The notes beneath the pieces were generated by a model that was given only the letters and a program-made list of their open reading frames with translations, did no database searches and was not told the DNA's origin. This document shows, piece after piece, positions 41,963 to 49,447 of a stretch of 49,447 nucleotides of DNA (its first letter is position 1; each line of letters begins with the position of its first letter). The DNA is from an uncultured Burkholderiales bacterium. GTDB lineage: Bacteria; Pseudomonadota; Gammaproteobacteria; Burkholderiales; Burkholderiaceae_C. The stretch is taken from positions 1-49,447 of the forward strand of contig CAIMTJ010000056.1 of assembly GCA_903844385.1 (NCBI GenBank). Direction: 5' to 3'. The position numbers and the translations under genes were made by a program.

Positions 41963-42739
41963 ATGCAAGCCACCCCCAAGGCAGCCCCAATCCGGGCCAC
42001 CGAGCGATTTGCCAAAGACCGCCCCGAGTTCTCCGCCCTCTTGGGGCTCACCCGCGCAAGACTGTCGCAAGCGGTCAAACAACACACCCCCATCAAGCAA
42101 GCCTCGAGCTTGGGGGCAGAAGATGTGGTCATCACGCATTTGCTGCAGTCCCTCTCCTTGCCCGCCACCGTCTTTGTCCTCGACACCGGCGCACTGCACC
42201 AACAAACCCTGGCGCTTTTAGAGAGAACGCAAGCCGCCTTGGCAAGCCACAAAAGTGTGAGCGTCGAGGTCTTTCACCCCCGACTCGAGTCGGTCATTGA
42301 GTTCATTCAAGACAAAGGCCAATTGGGCATCTACGACAGCATTGACAACCGCAAAGCGTGTTGCCACATCCGTAAACTCGAACCCCTCTCGCGCGCCTTG
42401 GCGGCTCAAAAGGCCTGGATCACCGGGCTCAGGCGCGAGCAGTCCAACACCCGCTCCCTTGTCCCCTTGGTCGACGAGTCCGAGCTCGAGAGCAAGGGCT
42501 GGGTCAAGGTCAACCCCCTCATGGACTGGAGCTGGGGCGATGTGTGGCAGTACATCAAAACCTACAAAGTCGATTACAACCCCTTGCACGATGAGTTTTA
42601 CCCAAGCATTGGCTGCGCACCTTGCACCCGGGCAATCTCGATGGGGGAGGATTTCCGCTCAGGCCGCTGGTGGTGGGAGGACGAAAACGCCAAAGAGTGC
42701 GGCCTGCACGTGAGCACTGCCTTGGCCCCCAGCCCTTAA
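41963..42739 (+). CDS. cysH: Adenylylsulfate (APS) reductase, CysH family
   Basis: A 258-residue thiol-dependent reductase that turns APS into sulfite and AMP. The PP-loop region SSLGAEDVVITHLL and LDTGALHQQT are clear. Four cysteines in two pairs, Cys133-Cys134 (ACCHIRK) and Cys218-x2-Cys221 (GCAPCTRA), hold the [4Fe-4S] cluster of APS reductases and are missing from PAPS reductases of the E. coli type. The absence of cysC here agrees with direct use of APS. GLRREQSNTRSLVPLV and GEDFRSGRWWWEDENAKECGLH, with the catalytic Cys near the end, complete the set. The frame is open to 41906, but the ATG at 41963 is preferred. Confidence 0.92.
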   Translation: MQATPKAAPIRATERFAKDRPEFSALLGLTRARLSQAVKQHTPIKQASSLGAEDVVITHLLQSLSLPATVFVLDTGALHQQTLALLERTQAALASHKSVSVEVFHPRLESVIEFIQDKGQLGIYDSIDNRKACCHIRKLEPLSRALAAQKAWITGLRREQSNTRSLVPLVDESELESKGWVKVNPLMDWSWGDVWQYIKTYKVDYNPLHDEFYPSIGCAPCTRAISMGEDFRSGRWWWEDENAKECGLHVSTALAPSP

Positions 42740-42830
42740 AGCTCTCCGAGCGATCCAACACGTCTGCACGACCCCTCCCCCCCTAAGCAACCCTCAGCCC
42801 AACACGTCTACTTTGAGTCCTGCCCTCACC

Positions 42831-43784
42831 ATGAATACCCTCGCCCACAGTGCCGCGCTTGACGACACCCGCCAGCCCACCTCCACCCTTAGCTTTTCTC
42901 ACTTGGACGGTTTGGAGCAAGAGACCATTTTCTTGTTGCGCGAGGTGGCCGCCGTCTTTGAGCGTCCCGCCCTCTTGTTCTCTGGCGGCAAGGACTCTTT
43001 GGTGATGCTGCGATGTGCCGAAAAAGCCTTTGGCATCGGTCGCATCCCCTACCCCTTGTTGATGATTGACACCGGTCACAACTTTGTCGAAGTCACCGAT
43101 TTCAGGGACCAGCGCGCCCAAGAACTTCAAGCGCAGTTGATCGTTCGAAGCGTGGAAGACTCCATGAAGCGAGGGAGCGTGCGCTTGTCGCGACCCGACG
43201 AGTCGCGCAATGTGCACCAATCGGTGACGCTGCTTGAAGCCATCGAAGAATTCAAATTCGATGCCTTGATTGGAGGAGCTCGTCGCGACGAAGAAAAGGC
43301 CCGTGCCAAGGAACGCATCTTCTCGCACCGCGACAGCTTTGGCACTTGGCAGCCCAAGTCCCAACGCCCCGAGTTGTGGACCCTCTTTAACACCCGACTC
43401 CAACCGGGTGAGCACTTTCGCGTCTTTCCTATCTCCAACTGGACTGAGCTCGATGTGTGGCAATACATTGAGCGAGAAAACATGGCGCTCCCCAGCCTTT
43501 ATTACGCCCACCAGCGCGAGGTGGTCAATCGCCGTGGCCTCTTGGTGCCCGTGACCGCTCTCACCCCCTTAAAGCCCGGCGAGACCTCCCACCAAGAAAG
43601 TGTTCGCTTCAGGACCGTGGGCGACATCACCTGCACGTGTCCCGTCGCGAGCCATGCCACGACTCCTCAGCAAATTGTGATCGAGACCTTGAGTGCCGAT
43701 GTGAGCGAGCGCGGTGCGACTCGCATGGACGACCAAACCTCAGAAGCTTCCATGGAAAAACGCAAGAAAGATGGCTACTTTTAA
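42831..43784 (+). CDS. cysD: Sulfate adenylyltransferase subunit 2 CysD
   Basis: A 317-residue ATP sulfurylase catalytic subunit; with CysN it makes APS from sulfate and ATP. It has the pyrophosphatase-type loop ALLFSGGKDSLVML, DTGHNFVEVTDFRD, LIGGARRDEEKARAKERIFSHRD, and FPISNWTELDVWQYIERENMALPSLYYAH. It ends EKRKKDGYF, the family's characteristic C-terminus. The ATG at 42831 (MNTLAHS) is preferred to a TTG at 42813. It lies 91 bases after cysH and 63 bases before cysN. Confidence 0.94.
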   Translation: MNTLAHSAALDDTRQPTSTLSFSHLDGLEQETIFLLREVAAVFERPALLFSGGKDSLVMLRCAEKAFGIGRIPYPLLMIDTGHNFVEVTDFRDQRAQELQAQLIVRSVEDSMKRGSVRLSRPDESRNVHQSVTLLEAIEEFKFDALIGGARRDEEKARAKERIFSHRDSFGTWQPKSQRPELWTLFNTRLQPGEHFRVFPISNWTELDVWQYIERENMALPSLYYAHQREVVNRRGLLVPVTALTPLKPGETSHQESVRFRTVGDITCTCPVASHATTPQQIVIETLSADVSERGATRMDDQTSEASMEKRKKDGYF

Positions 43785-43847
43785 GGCCATGCACTTATAA
43801 AAAACAGTCGGCTGCCAGCAAGCTCTCCCAACCCACCCTCTTTGACC

Positions 43848-45230
43848 ATGCCCAACTCCAGCACCAGCACCAGCACCAGCACCGCCAGCGCCTTGAGCGT
43901 TCAAGCCCAGGCGCTCACCCAAAGCGCCTTGAAATTCATCACCTGTGGCTCCGTCGATGACGGCAAGAGCACCCTCATTGGCCGTCTCTTGGTCGACACC
44001 CAAGCGGTGCTGCAAGACCACTTGGCCGGTGTTCAACGCTTGGGACAAACCGACTTGGCCTTGCTCACCGATGGCTTGTCGGCTGAGCGTGAACAAGGCA
44101 TCACGATCGATGTGGCTTATCGCTACTTCTCCACCGAGCGGCGCAAATTCATCATCGGCGACGCCCCCGGTCACGAGCAGTACACCCGCAACATGGTGAC
44201 AGCGGCCTCCAGCGCCGACGCCGCCTTGGTGTTGGTGGACGCGACCAAGCTCGACTGGGAACGCGCCAACCTTGAACTCTTGGCGCAAACTCGCCGCCAC
44301 ACCCTCTTGGCGACTTTGCTCCGGGTGCCCTCCGTGGTCTTTGTGATCAACAAGCTCGATGCCGTGGACAACCCCACCCTGGCCTTCAAACACATTGGCG
44401 ACGCGTTGTCGAAATTCGCCCAAAAGGCCAACATCCACGTTCACGCCACCGTCCCCATCTCCGCTCTCAAAGGCTGGAATGTGGTCGAGAGCAAGCACCA
44501 CTGGTGCGGCTACACCGGTGAGAGCTTGCTGAGCATCTTGGAGCTTTTGCCCACCACCCCGCCCGACCTGGCTGGAGCGACCTGGGTGTGTGTCCAGTGG
44601 GTGGAAAAGCAACACGATTCAGCCCGCACCGATCAGGGCCGCCGGGTGTTTTGGGGGAGAGTGGCCTCAGGGGCTTTGAAGGTGGGAGACGAGATCGAGG
44701 TGCACCCGAGCCAACAGCGGGCCCGAGTGGCGCAAATTTTGAACGCCACCCGCCAGACCCAAGACGAGCAACTCGGTCAAGCGGGCCAGAGCGTGGGGGT
44801 GATCTTGGAGCGCGAGGTCGACGTCTCTCGCGGGGACTGGCTGATTGCGTCAGCGCGTGACCCCCAAGCCCTTCTTGCGCCGATCAAAGCCTCCCAAAGC
44901 ATTCAAGCCACCGTGGCCTGGATGGACACGGAGCCCTTGGTCAAGGGCCGCACCTACTGGGCGCTGCACGGCCACCAGTGGGTCAAAGCGCAAGTCACCG
45001 ACATCTTGCACGCCATCGATATCCTCACCCTCGAGCCCCACCCGATTGAGAGCTTAAAGATGAACGCCATTGGACGTGTCGAGCTCAAATTCAAGGAGCC
45101 CATCATGGCGCAAAGCTTCCAGGACTGCCGCTTGGCGGGCTCGATGATCTTGGTCGACACGGCCACCCACCAAACGGCTGGGGCGGTGTTGATTGACCTC
45201 AGCCCCACGCGTGAAGCGGCCCTGTCCTAA
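43848..45230 (+). CDS. cysN: Sulfate adenylyltransferase subunit 1 CysN (GTPase)
   Basis: A 460-residue EF-Tu-like GTPase whose GTP hydrolysis drives APS formation by CysD. G1 GSVDDGKST, G3 DAPGHEQYTRNM, G4 NKLD and the effector region SAEREQGITIDVAYRYFST are intact, followed by the beta-barrel domains ending LKMNAIGRVELKFKEPI and GAVLIDL. There is no fused CysC kinase domain, which agrees with the APS-reductase type CysH. The N-terminus carries a Ser-Thr run encoded by a hexanucleotide repeat. Starts: ATG 43848, or a TTG at 43842. Confidence 0.93.
   Translation: MPNSSTSTSTSTASALSVQAQALTQSALKFITCGSVDDGKSTLIGRLLVDTQAVLQDHLAGVQRLGQTDLALLTDGLSAEREQGITIDVAYRYFSTERRKFIIGDAPGHEQYTRNMVTAASSADAALVLVDATKLDWERANLELLAQTRRHTLLATLLRVPSVVFVINKLDAVDNPTLAFKHIGDALSKFAQKANIHVHATVPISALKGWNVVESKHHWCGYTGESLLSILELLPTTPPDLAGATWVCVQWVEKQHDSARTDQGRRVFWGRVASGALKVGDEIEVHPSQQRARVAQILNATRQTQDEQLGQAGQSVGVILEREVDVSRGDWLIASARDPQALLAPIKASQSIQATVAWMDTEPLVKGRTYWALHGHQWVKAQVTDILHAIDILTLEPHPIESLKMNAIGRVELKFKEPIMAQSFQDCRLAGSMILVDTATHQTAGAVLIDLSPTREAALS
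43860..43883 (+). repeat. Hexanucleotide repeat at the start of cysN
   Basis: AGCACC is repeated four times and encodes an alternating Ser-Thr run at residues 5-12 of CysN. The unit is a multiple of three, so copy-number changes would keep the frame. Confidence 0.85.
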
Positions 45231-45343
45231 AACTTGCCACGGCGTAAGGGCAATTCGCAAACCCCCCACTTTGTGATTTAAAATCTCTCATCGGCTCGAG
45301 TTCGAAGTTGAGCCCCTTCTTTGACCCACCTATTAAGCTTGTC

Positions 45344-45670
45344 ATGACCCACGTTGTCACCGAATCTTGTATCCGCTGCAAATACACCGACTGTGTGGAC
45401 GTTTGTCCTGTCGATTGTTTCCGCGAAGGCCCCAATTTTTTGACCATCGACCCCGATGAGTGCATCGATTGTGCGGTTTGCATTCCCGAGTGCCCCGTCA
45501 ATGCCATTTACGCCGAAGAGGACGTGCCTCCCGATCAAGAGCACATGACGGCCTTGAATGCGGAGCTCTCTGGCATCGGTTGGCCAAGCATCACCAAACG
45601 CAAAGCCCCCATGGTCGACGCAGACGACTGGAAAGACAAAACCGGTAAATTGTCCGAGCTCCAACGCTGA
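45344..45670 (+). CDS. fdxA: Ferredoxin FdxA (3Fe-4S / 4Fe-4S type)
   Basis: A 108-residue ferredoxin with the FdxA N-terminus [32 protein letters not shown] and the second cluster motif [16 protein letters not shown]. The first motif has the spacing of a 3Fe-4S site with an extra loop, and the second is a regular 4Fe-4S CxxCxxCxxxCP set. The ATG at 45344 (MTHVV) is chosen because it matches the family's start; the frame is open to 45308. The gene lies 113 bases after cysN, and a reductase-like gene follows, so it may carry electrons to the sulfur enzymes. Confidence 0.93.
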   Translation: MTHVVTESCIRCKYTDCVDVCPVDCFREGPNFLTIDPDECIDCAVCIPECPVNAIYAEEDVPPDQEHMTALNAELSGIGWPSITKRKAPMVDADDWKDKTGKLSELQR

Positions 45671-45848
45671 AATGCCGGGCATGGATCTCCTCGGATAAGC
45701 CCATGCCACGCCCCTGCCGAGAGGCAACGCCTTTGAATCAGACCCCTCAGGGTGCGCCCTTCATGAGGTCAAGCCCTGAGCAAGTCCGTGCTCAAGCCAC
45801 TCACCCAGAGCATGGCTCTTTTGCGACCCACTCCAGCGCCACAACACC

Positions 45849-47051
45849 TTGGTTTTGAACACCCCCACCCCCATTCACACCGATGTCCTCATCATCGGTG
45901 CTGGACCTGTGGGTTTGTTTCAAGTCTTTGAGCTCGGACTTTTGGGCATCTCTTGCCACTTGATCGATCCGCTGCCCAGGCCTGGCGGTCAATGCATCGA
46001 GCTTTATGCGAGTAAGCCCATCTATGACATCCCAGGCTTGCCCGCTTGCACCGGGCAAGAGCTCATTGAGAGACTGCTCACCCAAATCAAGCCCTTCAAC
46101 GCCCCCTTTCATGGCGGACAATTGGTCACCCAACTCGAGACCCTCTTGCCACCCGTCTCCCAAGAAGCGGCTCAAGACCCCAGTGCGCCGCGCTTTCGTG
46201 TGAGCACGGCCTCGGGTTTGGTGTTTGCGGTCAAGGCCGTGGTCTTGGCATGTGGGGTCGGGGCTTTTTTACCCCGTCCTTTGGTGAGCCTGGGGCTCGA
46301 GCCCTGGCTGGGTCGGGGGGTGTTTTACGGCGACATCCAAGATCGCATCCGACAAACCCTTTCCCATGAGGTGTGGGTGGTGGGAGGAGATGAGGCCGCC
46401 TTGAGCGAAGCCTTGCAAAGTCTCGAGACCCTAGAGCACCTGGCCGCCACACCCAACACCGGTGGCGACACACCCGCGCAGGTCACGCTCATTCACCGAC
46501 GAGAACAACTCGATGCCCCCAAGGGCTTGATCGATCAGTTTAAAAACAAACTCGCCAGTTCGGCAAGAGCTGGGCCCCAAACGGTCAAGCTCCAGTTCTT
46601 GCACGGTCAGATCACGGCGTTTGAGGCCCCAAGCGCGCCAGCGCGTGAAGTCTTCGACGCCTCTCGCGCGCCTGAGGCGTCGTCTCCTTTGCGCCTCACC
46701 TGGGTGGATGCAGCGCTGCACAGTCACAACGCCTCAGTGGACCTGGTGAGCGTGAACCTTGGACTCTCTCCCCAACTCGGCCCTTTGAGTGAGTGGGGTC
46801 TGGCCATGAAGAAAAAACAAGTGATCGTCAACACCGAGGATTTCAGCACCAATTGCGAGGGGGTCTTTGCCGTGGGCGACATCAACACCTATGCGGGCAA
46901 GAAAAAACTGATCTTGAGTGGTTTTCATGAAGCGACCCTGGCCGCTTATGGCATCGCCAAACGGGTGTTTCAAACAGACAAAATTCCTTTTGAATACACC
47001 ACCGCATCGCCCAGACTTCATGAACGACTGGGTCTGGCGCCCCAACGCTGA
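45849..47051 (+). CDS. Ferredoxin-NADP reductase-like FAD/NAD(P)-dependent oxidoreductase
   Basis: About 400 residues of the thioredoxin-reductase-like FNR family, which moves electrons between NADPH and ferredoxin or flavodoxin. The FAD-binding motif is VLIIGAGPVGLF (Gly17-Gly22 region), followed by DPLPRPGGQCIELYASKPIYDIPG, which is typical of this group. An NADPH-binding VWVVGGDEAALSEAL (GGDxAA in place of GGGxSA) follows, and the C-terminal VFAVGDINTYAGKKKLILSGFHEATLAAYG is diagnostic. No CxxC redox pair is present, so it is not thioredoxin reductase. The start is a TTG (45849 or 45855); no ATG fits. A longer loop rich in Ala, Pro and Ser lies between residues 245 and 290. Confidence 0.85.
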   Translation: MVLNTPTPIHTDVLIIGAGPVGLFQVFELGLLGISCHLIDPLPRPGGQCIELYASKPIYDIPGLPACTGQELIERLLTQIKPFNAPFHGGQLVTQLETLLPPVSQEAAQDPSAPRFRVSTASGLVFAVKAVVLACGVGAFLPRPLVSLGLEPWLGRGVFYGDIQDRIRQTLSHEVWVVGGDEAALSEALQSLETLEHLAATPNTGGDTPAQVTLIHRREQLDAPKGLIDQFKNKLASSARAGPQTVKLQFLHGQITAFEAPSAPAREVFDASRAPEASSPLRLTWVDAALHSHNASVDLVSVNLGLSPQLGPLSEWGLAMKKKQVIVNTEDFSTNCEGVFAVGDINTYAGKKKLILSGFHEATLAAYGIAKRVFQTDKIPFEYTTASPRLHERLGLAPQR

Positions 47052-47074
47052 GCCTCAAACTCGGTCTTGAGGCT
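47051..47074 (+). terminator. Hairpin after the FNR-like gene
   Basis: AGCCTCAA pairs with TTGAGGCT around an eight-base loop directly at the stop codon. Outer CCCAA / TTGGG could extend it with a bulge. No T-run follows. Confidence 0.45.
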
Positions 47075-47132
47075 TGGGCACCCCACTTGAGACACCCATC
47101 CACCCATAGACTGATCAACGCGCTCAGCGCGC

Positions 47133-47172
47133 AAAAAAAAATCCCCGTCGATACGACCGTATCAGGCGGGGG
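47133..47172 (-). terminator. Rho-independent terminator of the TorF-type porin gene
   Basis: Read on the minus strand, CCCCG...CGGGG encloses GATACG / CGTATC. The second arm is followed by a single A and nine T residues. It lies about 70 bases after the porin stop codon. Confidence 0.8.
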
Positions 47173-47241
47173 TTTAAGGCTTGGGCTCTCCAGCGTTCAC
47201 CAGTCAGCCCAAGAAAATACAGCGGCGAGGACAGCGCCCGA

Positions 47242-48009
47242 TTAGAAGTTCTTTTTAACGCCCAAGACCAAGGTTGTTGAACCCAAGTCTTTGCCACCGG
47301 TTTGGGGCAAGGTGTAGGCCATGCCATTTTTGGACTTGAAGTTGGTGCCCAACGCAGTCGCACTGAGCACAATACCGTCACCGACGTCTTTGTTCAAAGC
47401 CAAAGAGAAATCGCTGTAGCTCACGGGTGAGTTGTGAGCCACGACTTGGTTGCCGTAATGGGGCACAAGGCTCAAGCCATTGCCCAAGTCAGCGGTGTAG
47501 CTCAAATCCAAATAGGTGCTGCCCTTGCTGTTGATGGTGCCAAAGAGGTTGGTGGTGCTGTCAGACACCTTGGCCGTGAAGTTCATGGCAGTCAGGGCCA
47601 AATAGACTTCAAATGTGTTGGCGTTGACCGCACCAGGTACGGTGCTCAAGGTGTTGCCCACATAATAGTAGCCCAAGCCACCAATGTCATAGGACACGGC
47701 TTCCGTCAAGGCTCCACGGTATCCACCGTAGATGTCCATCTCCACGGGACCCTTGGCTTGACCCTTGGGGTCAGCGTCATGGATCCAATTGATGGCCGAC
47801 AACCAAGTGCCAACATACAGACCGTTGGCCGCTGTGTAGTCTGCACCACCTTGAAGGGCGGGCTTGACGGCGGACTGAGAAATACCACGGTAGCGGTACT
47901 CACTCACCACACCAGCGTTCAAGACCAAGGGATCCGCAGCGGGCTCTTCAGCGTGGGCACAAAAAGCACTCATGACGGCAGTGGCAAGAACGAGTTTTTT
48001 GAAAATCAT
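47242..48009 (-). CDS. TorF-family putative porin
   Basis: A 255-residue outer-membrane protein. A signal peptide MIFKKLVLATAVMSAFCAHA is followed by the family start LVLNAGVVSEYRYRGISQSAVKPALQGGADYTAANGLYVGTWLSAINW, the mark of TIGR02001-type putative porins. Beta-strands alternate through the chain, and it ends LGVKKNF with the terminal Phe of outer-membrane barrels. The ATG at 48009 is chosen because GGAGA lies upstream; the frame is open further to 48198. Members of this family in related bacteria are often near nitrogen-regulation genes; none is here. The substrate is unknown. Confidence 0.88.
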   Translation of the reverse strand: MIFKKLVLATAVMSAFCAHAEEPAADPLVLNAGVVSEYRYRGISQSAVKPALQGGADYTAANGLYVGTWLSAINWIHDADPKGQAKGPVEMDIYGGYRGALTEAVSYDIGGLGYYYVGNTLSTVPGAVNANTFEVYLALTAMNFTAKVSDSTTNLFGTINSKGSTYLDLSYTADLGNGLSLVPHYGNQVVAHNSPVSYSDFSLALNKDVGDGIVLSATALGTNFKSKNGMAYTLPQTGGKDLGSTTLVLGVKKNF

Positions 48010-48342
48010 GGGAAAGTCTCCTGGAGGTTGAAATGAGAAAAAAAATGGGGCGTCCATCAAAGAGGGGGGGCCAAACCGTTGGGGTCCTTGAGTAGCAGTA
48101 AATACCCTTGCTTTGATCCAATCCATCTTTGTGACATTAGGGTTAATTCTAATATTAAAGCAGTGCCAGAACCGCAAAAACGGTCCAATTGACCGCACTT
48201 TACCGTCGCAATGAATACTTTAAACAACAGTTTGTACAGAACTCAGACCAACCTCTGCCCCAACCAGTTCACCCCTACCTTCGCCACCGCGTGGGCATCG
48301 TGAACCCTGGGCCTTGTTCATGGCGCGAGGACATGGTGGAGA
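48010..48342. other. Intergenic region upstream of the porin gene
   Basis: No gene is seen in this interval, which lies between the porin start and the end of the TpsB-like gene. It includes an inverted repeat CGGTC-CAATT-GACCG at 48181-48195 in the likely promoter region of the porin. CAGGAGA precedes the porin ATG. Confidence 0.35.
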
Positions 48343-49447
48343 CTAAAACGGCACATTGGCATTGAGCCAGATGCGGGTCTTCACCAGCGAGCCATCTTGA
48401 TCATTGCCGCTTGAGGTCGGATTGGGATTGTTGCCGATTCTTTTGGCGAAGGTGGCCTTGACGCTCGCGCCAGAGGGCGCTTGAAAGCCCAAGGTCACCC
48501 CCGAGCCTTTGAGTGCATATTGATTGAGGGAGGATGCGCCCACAAAATGATTATCCGAATTGATGATGACGCGGCCATAATCGTAAAACACATTCACGCT
48601 CAAGCGCTCACTCCAGTAGCTGCGAAGTTCCAGATTGGCCATCTGTGCTTTGCTCCCCCCCGCCTCATTGCTGGGGTAGGCCCGCACACCATTGATGCCG
48701 CCGAGATAAAACTTCTCCGAAGAGTCCAAGTTCTTGTTGGCCGACTGCCCCGACACAGCGGTATAAAGTGACAGGCCCGAGAACAAGCTTTGCTCTCTGG
48801 AGAACAAGTACCTGGCCTTGGCGTAGCGCCCGCCAGATTGGGTGGTGTTGGCATCGGTCGTTTGTAATTGGAGCGGTGAGCGGTCAAAATTGATGCGCCC
48901 AGACGACAAGCTCAGACTCGCGAGTGAATTGCCCCCGCCAGCGAAAGCGTCACTTTGCAAACCATTCAAGGTGATGGCCACTGGCGTGTTGAGGTAGTCC
49001 GAGGACAGCGCACCTTGGGCGTTGTTGAGATAGTGTTTTTGGTCCGCCGACAAGGCCAGATTCACGCTCGAGGATCTGGATTTGATGAGGGGGTAGCTCA
49101 ACTCCAGGCCAACACTGGTGGCCACACCGTTGGCGTTGAGTGCGCTGAAGTCCTGGGTGACCAAGTGATACGACAGACTGGAGGCGTTGAGCCCGAGCTT
49201 GAGGCCGCTGTGGCCAAGGGGGACTGTTTCTGACAAGCGCACATAGCCACTGCCCGACGTCGCCAGCATGTTCAAGCCCAAAAGATCTCCCCACCCCATG
49301 AGCGAGTTGAGGAACACATTGGCGCTCAAGCGGTTGCTGCCCGTCGAGCGCGATCCGGCATTGTCCGTTTGCGCCTCGCCCGTGAGCCAGGCCTTGTCGC
49401 TCAAAGCGATGATCAAGTCGGTTTCGCCTTCTTTCTCGCCAGAGACC
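48343..49447 (-). CDS. TpsB/FhaC-type two-partner secretion transporter, 5' part cut by window
   Basis: The minus-strand frame is open to the right edge and the residues before the TTG at 49416 (SGEKEGETDLIIALSDK) continue the protein, so its N-terminal part lies outside. The visible 360-odd residues are the 16-strand barrel of an Omp85-superfamily TpsB protein. They include a GSRSTGSNRLSANVFLNSLMGWGD segment typical of the barrel start, and FYLGGINGVRAYPSNEAGG, the counterpart of the conserved VRGY motif in loop L6. The chain ends TRIWLNANVPF with a terminal Phe. TpsB proteins export a large partner (TpsA), whose gene is not in the window and is expected on the other side of this gene. Confidence 0.85.
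   Translation of the reverse strand, partial: VSGEKEGETDLIIALSDKAWLTGEAQTDNAGSRSTGSNRLSANVFLNSLMGWGDLLGLNMLATSGSGYVRLSETVPLGHSGLKLGLNASSLSYHLVTQDFSALNANGVATSVGLELSYPLIKSRSSSVNLALSADQKHYLNNAQGALSSDYLNTPVAITLNGLQSDAFAGGGNSLASLSLSSGRINFDRSPLQLQTTDANTTQSGGRYAKARYLFSREQSLFSGLSLYTAVSGQSANKNLDSSEKFYLGGINGVRAYPSNEAGGSKAQMANLELRSYWSERLSVNVFYDYGRVIINSDNHFVGASSLNQYALKGSGVTLGFQAPSGASVKATFAKRIGNNPNPTSSGNDQDGSLVKTRIWLNANVPF

Noticed and set aside
48120-48200. A sigma-54 promoter before the porin
   Set aside because: A TGGCAC occurs on the minus strand, but no GC element follows at the required distance.

Overview
The window reads as a stretch of a Burkholderiales (probably Comamonadaceae-like) chromosome. 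This assignment is an inference. It rests on the gene content: an assimilatory sulfur cluster ordered TSUP permease, cysI, DUF934, cysH, cysD, cysN; a two-domain argA; a fused mnmC; HrpA; a dsbB/tal pair; and FdxA next to a ferredoxin-NADP reductase-like gene. The left half (to about 25.5 kb) looks visibly more AT-rich and is largely accessory or catabolic. The right half is GC-richer and mostly housekeeping or sulfur metabolism.

Region 1 (1-4.5 kb): a VOC-fold dioxygenase-like gene cut by the left edge, an unrecognised exported protein, a TerB-like protein and a Thr/Ser-rich small ORF. Region 2 (3.3-18.3 kb) is a phosphorus-scavenging island. It holds a TonB-dependent receptor and a Tat-exported glycerophosphodiesterase behind a good Pho box. 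Next comes a divergent C-P lyase locus: phnN and a DUF1045 2H-phosphoesterase-like gene on the minus strand, and phnGHIJKLM, phnCDE, a PhnZ-like HD oxygenase and a PhnO-like acetyltransferase on the plus strand. A second strong Pho box precedes phnC. The set would take up phosphonates, build the ribosyl-triphosphonate, cleave the C-P bond and process the ribose phosphates. No PhnF regulator and no PhnP phosphodiesterase is visible.

Region 3 (18.3-25.6 kb): a POT peptide transporter, a dienelactone-hydrolase-family enzyme, an amidohydrolase-2 enzyme, a large alpha/beta-hydrolase lipoprotein and a second lipoprotein. Region 4 (25.6-36 kb): hrpA and argA in divergent orientation. After argA comes a 3' fragment of a tRNA-Asn gene that starts exactly at the anticodon loop, then a higBA toxin-antitoxin pair with a palindromic operator/promoter, an MFS transporter, a tal-dsbB overlapping pair and yggX.

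Region 5 (36.2-47 kb): mnmC, carrying an in-frame 18-bp tandem repeat, then the sulfur assimilation operon. APS is made by CysDN and reduced directly by a four-cysteine CysH, and sulfite is reduced by CysI. No cysC and no cysJ are present. A 7Fe-type ferredoxin and a ferredoxin-NADP reductase-like flavoprotein follow and are plausible electron donors. Region 6 (47-49.4 kb): a TorF-type putative porin with a strong terminator, and the C-terminal part of a TpsB/FhaC-type outer-membrane transporter cut by the right edge.
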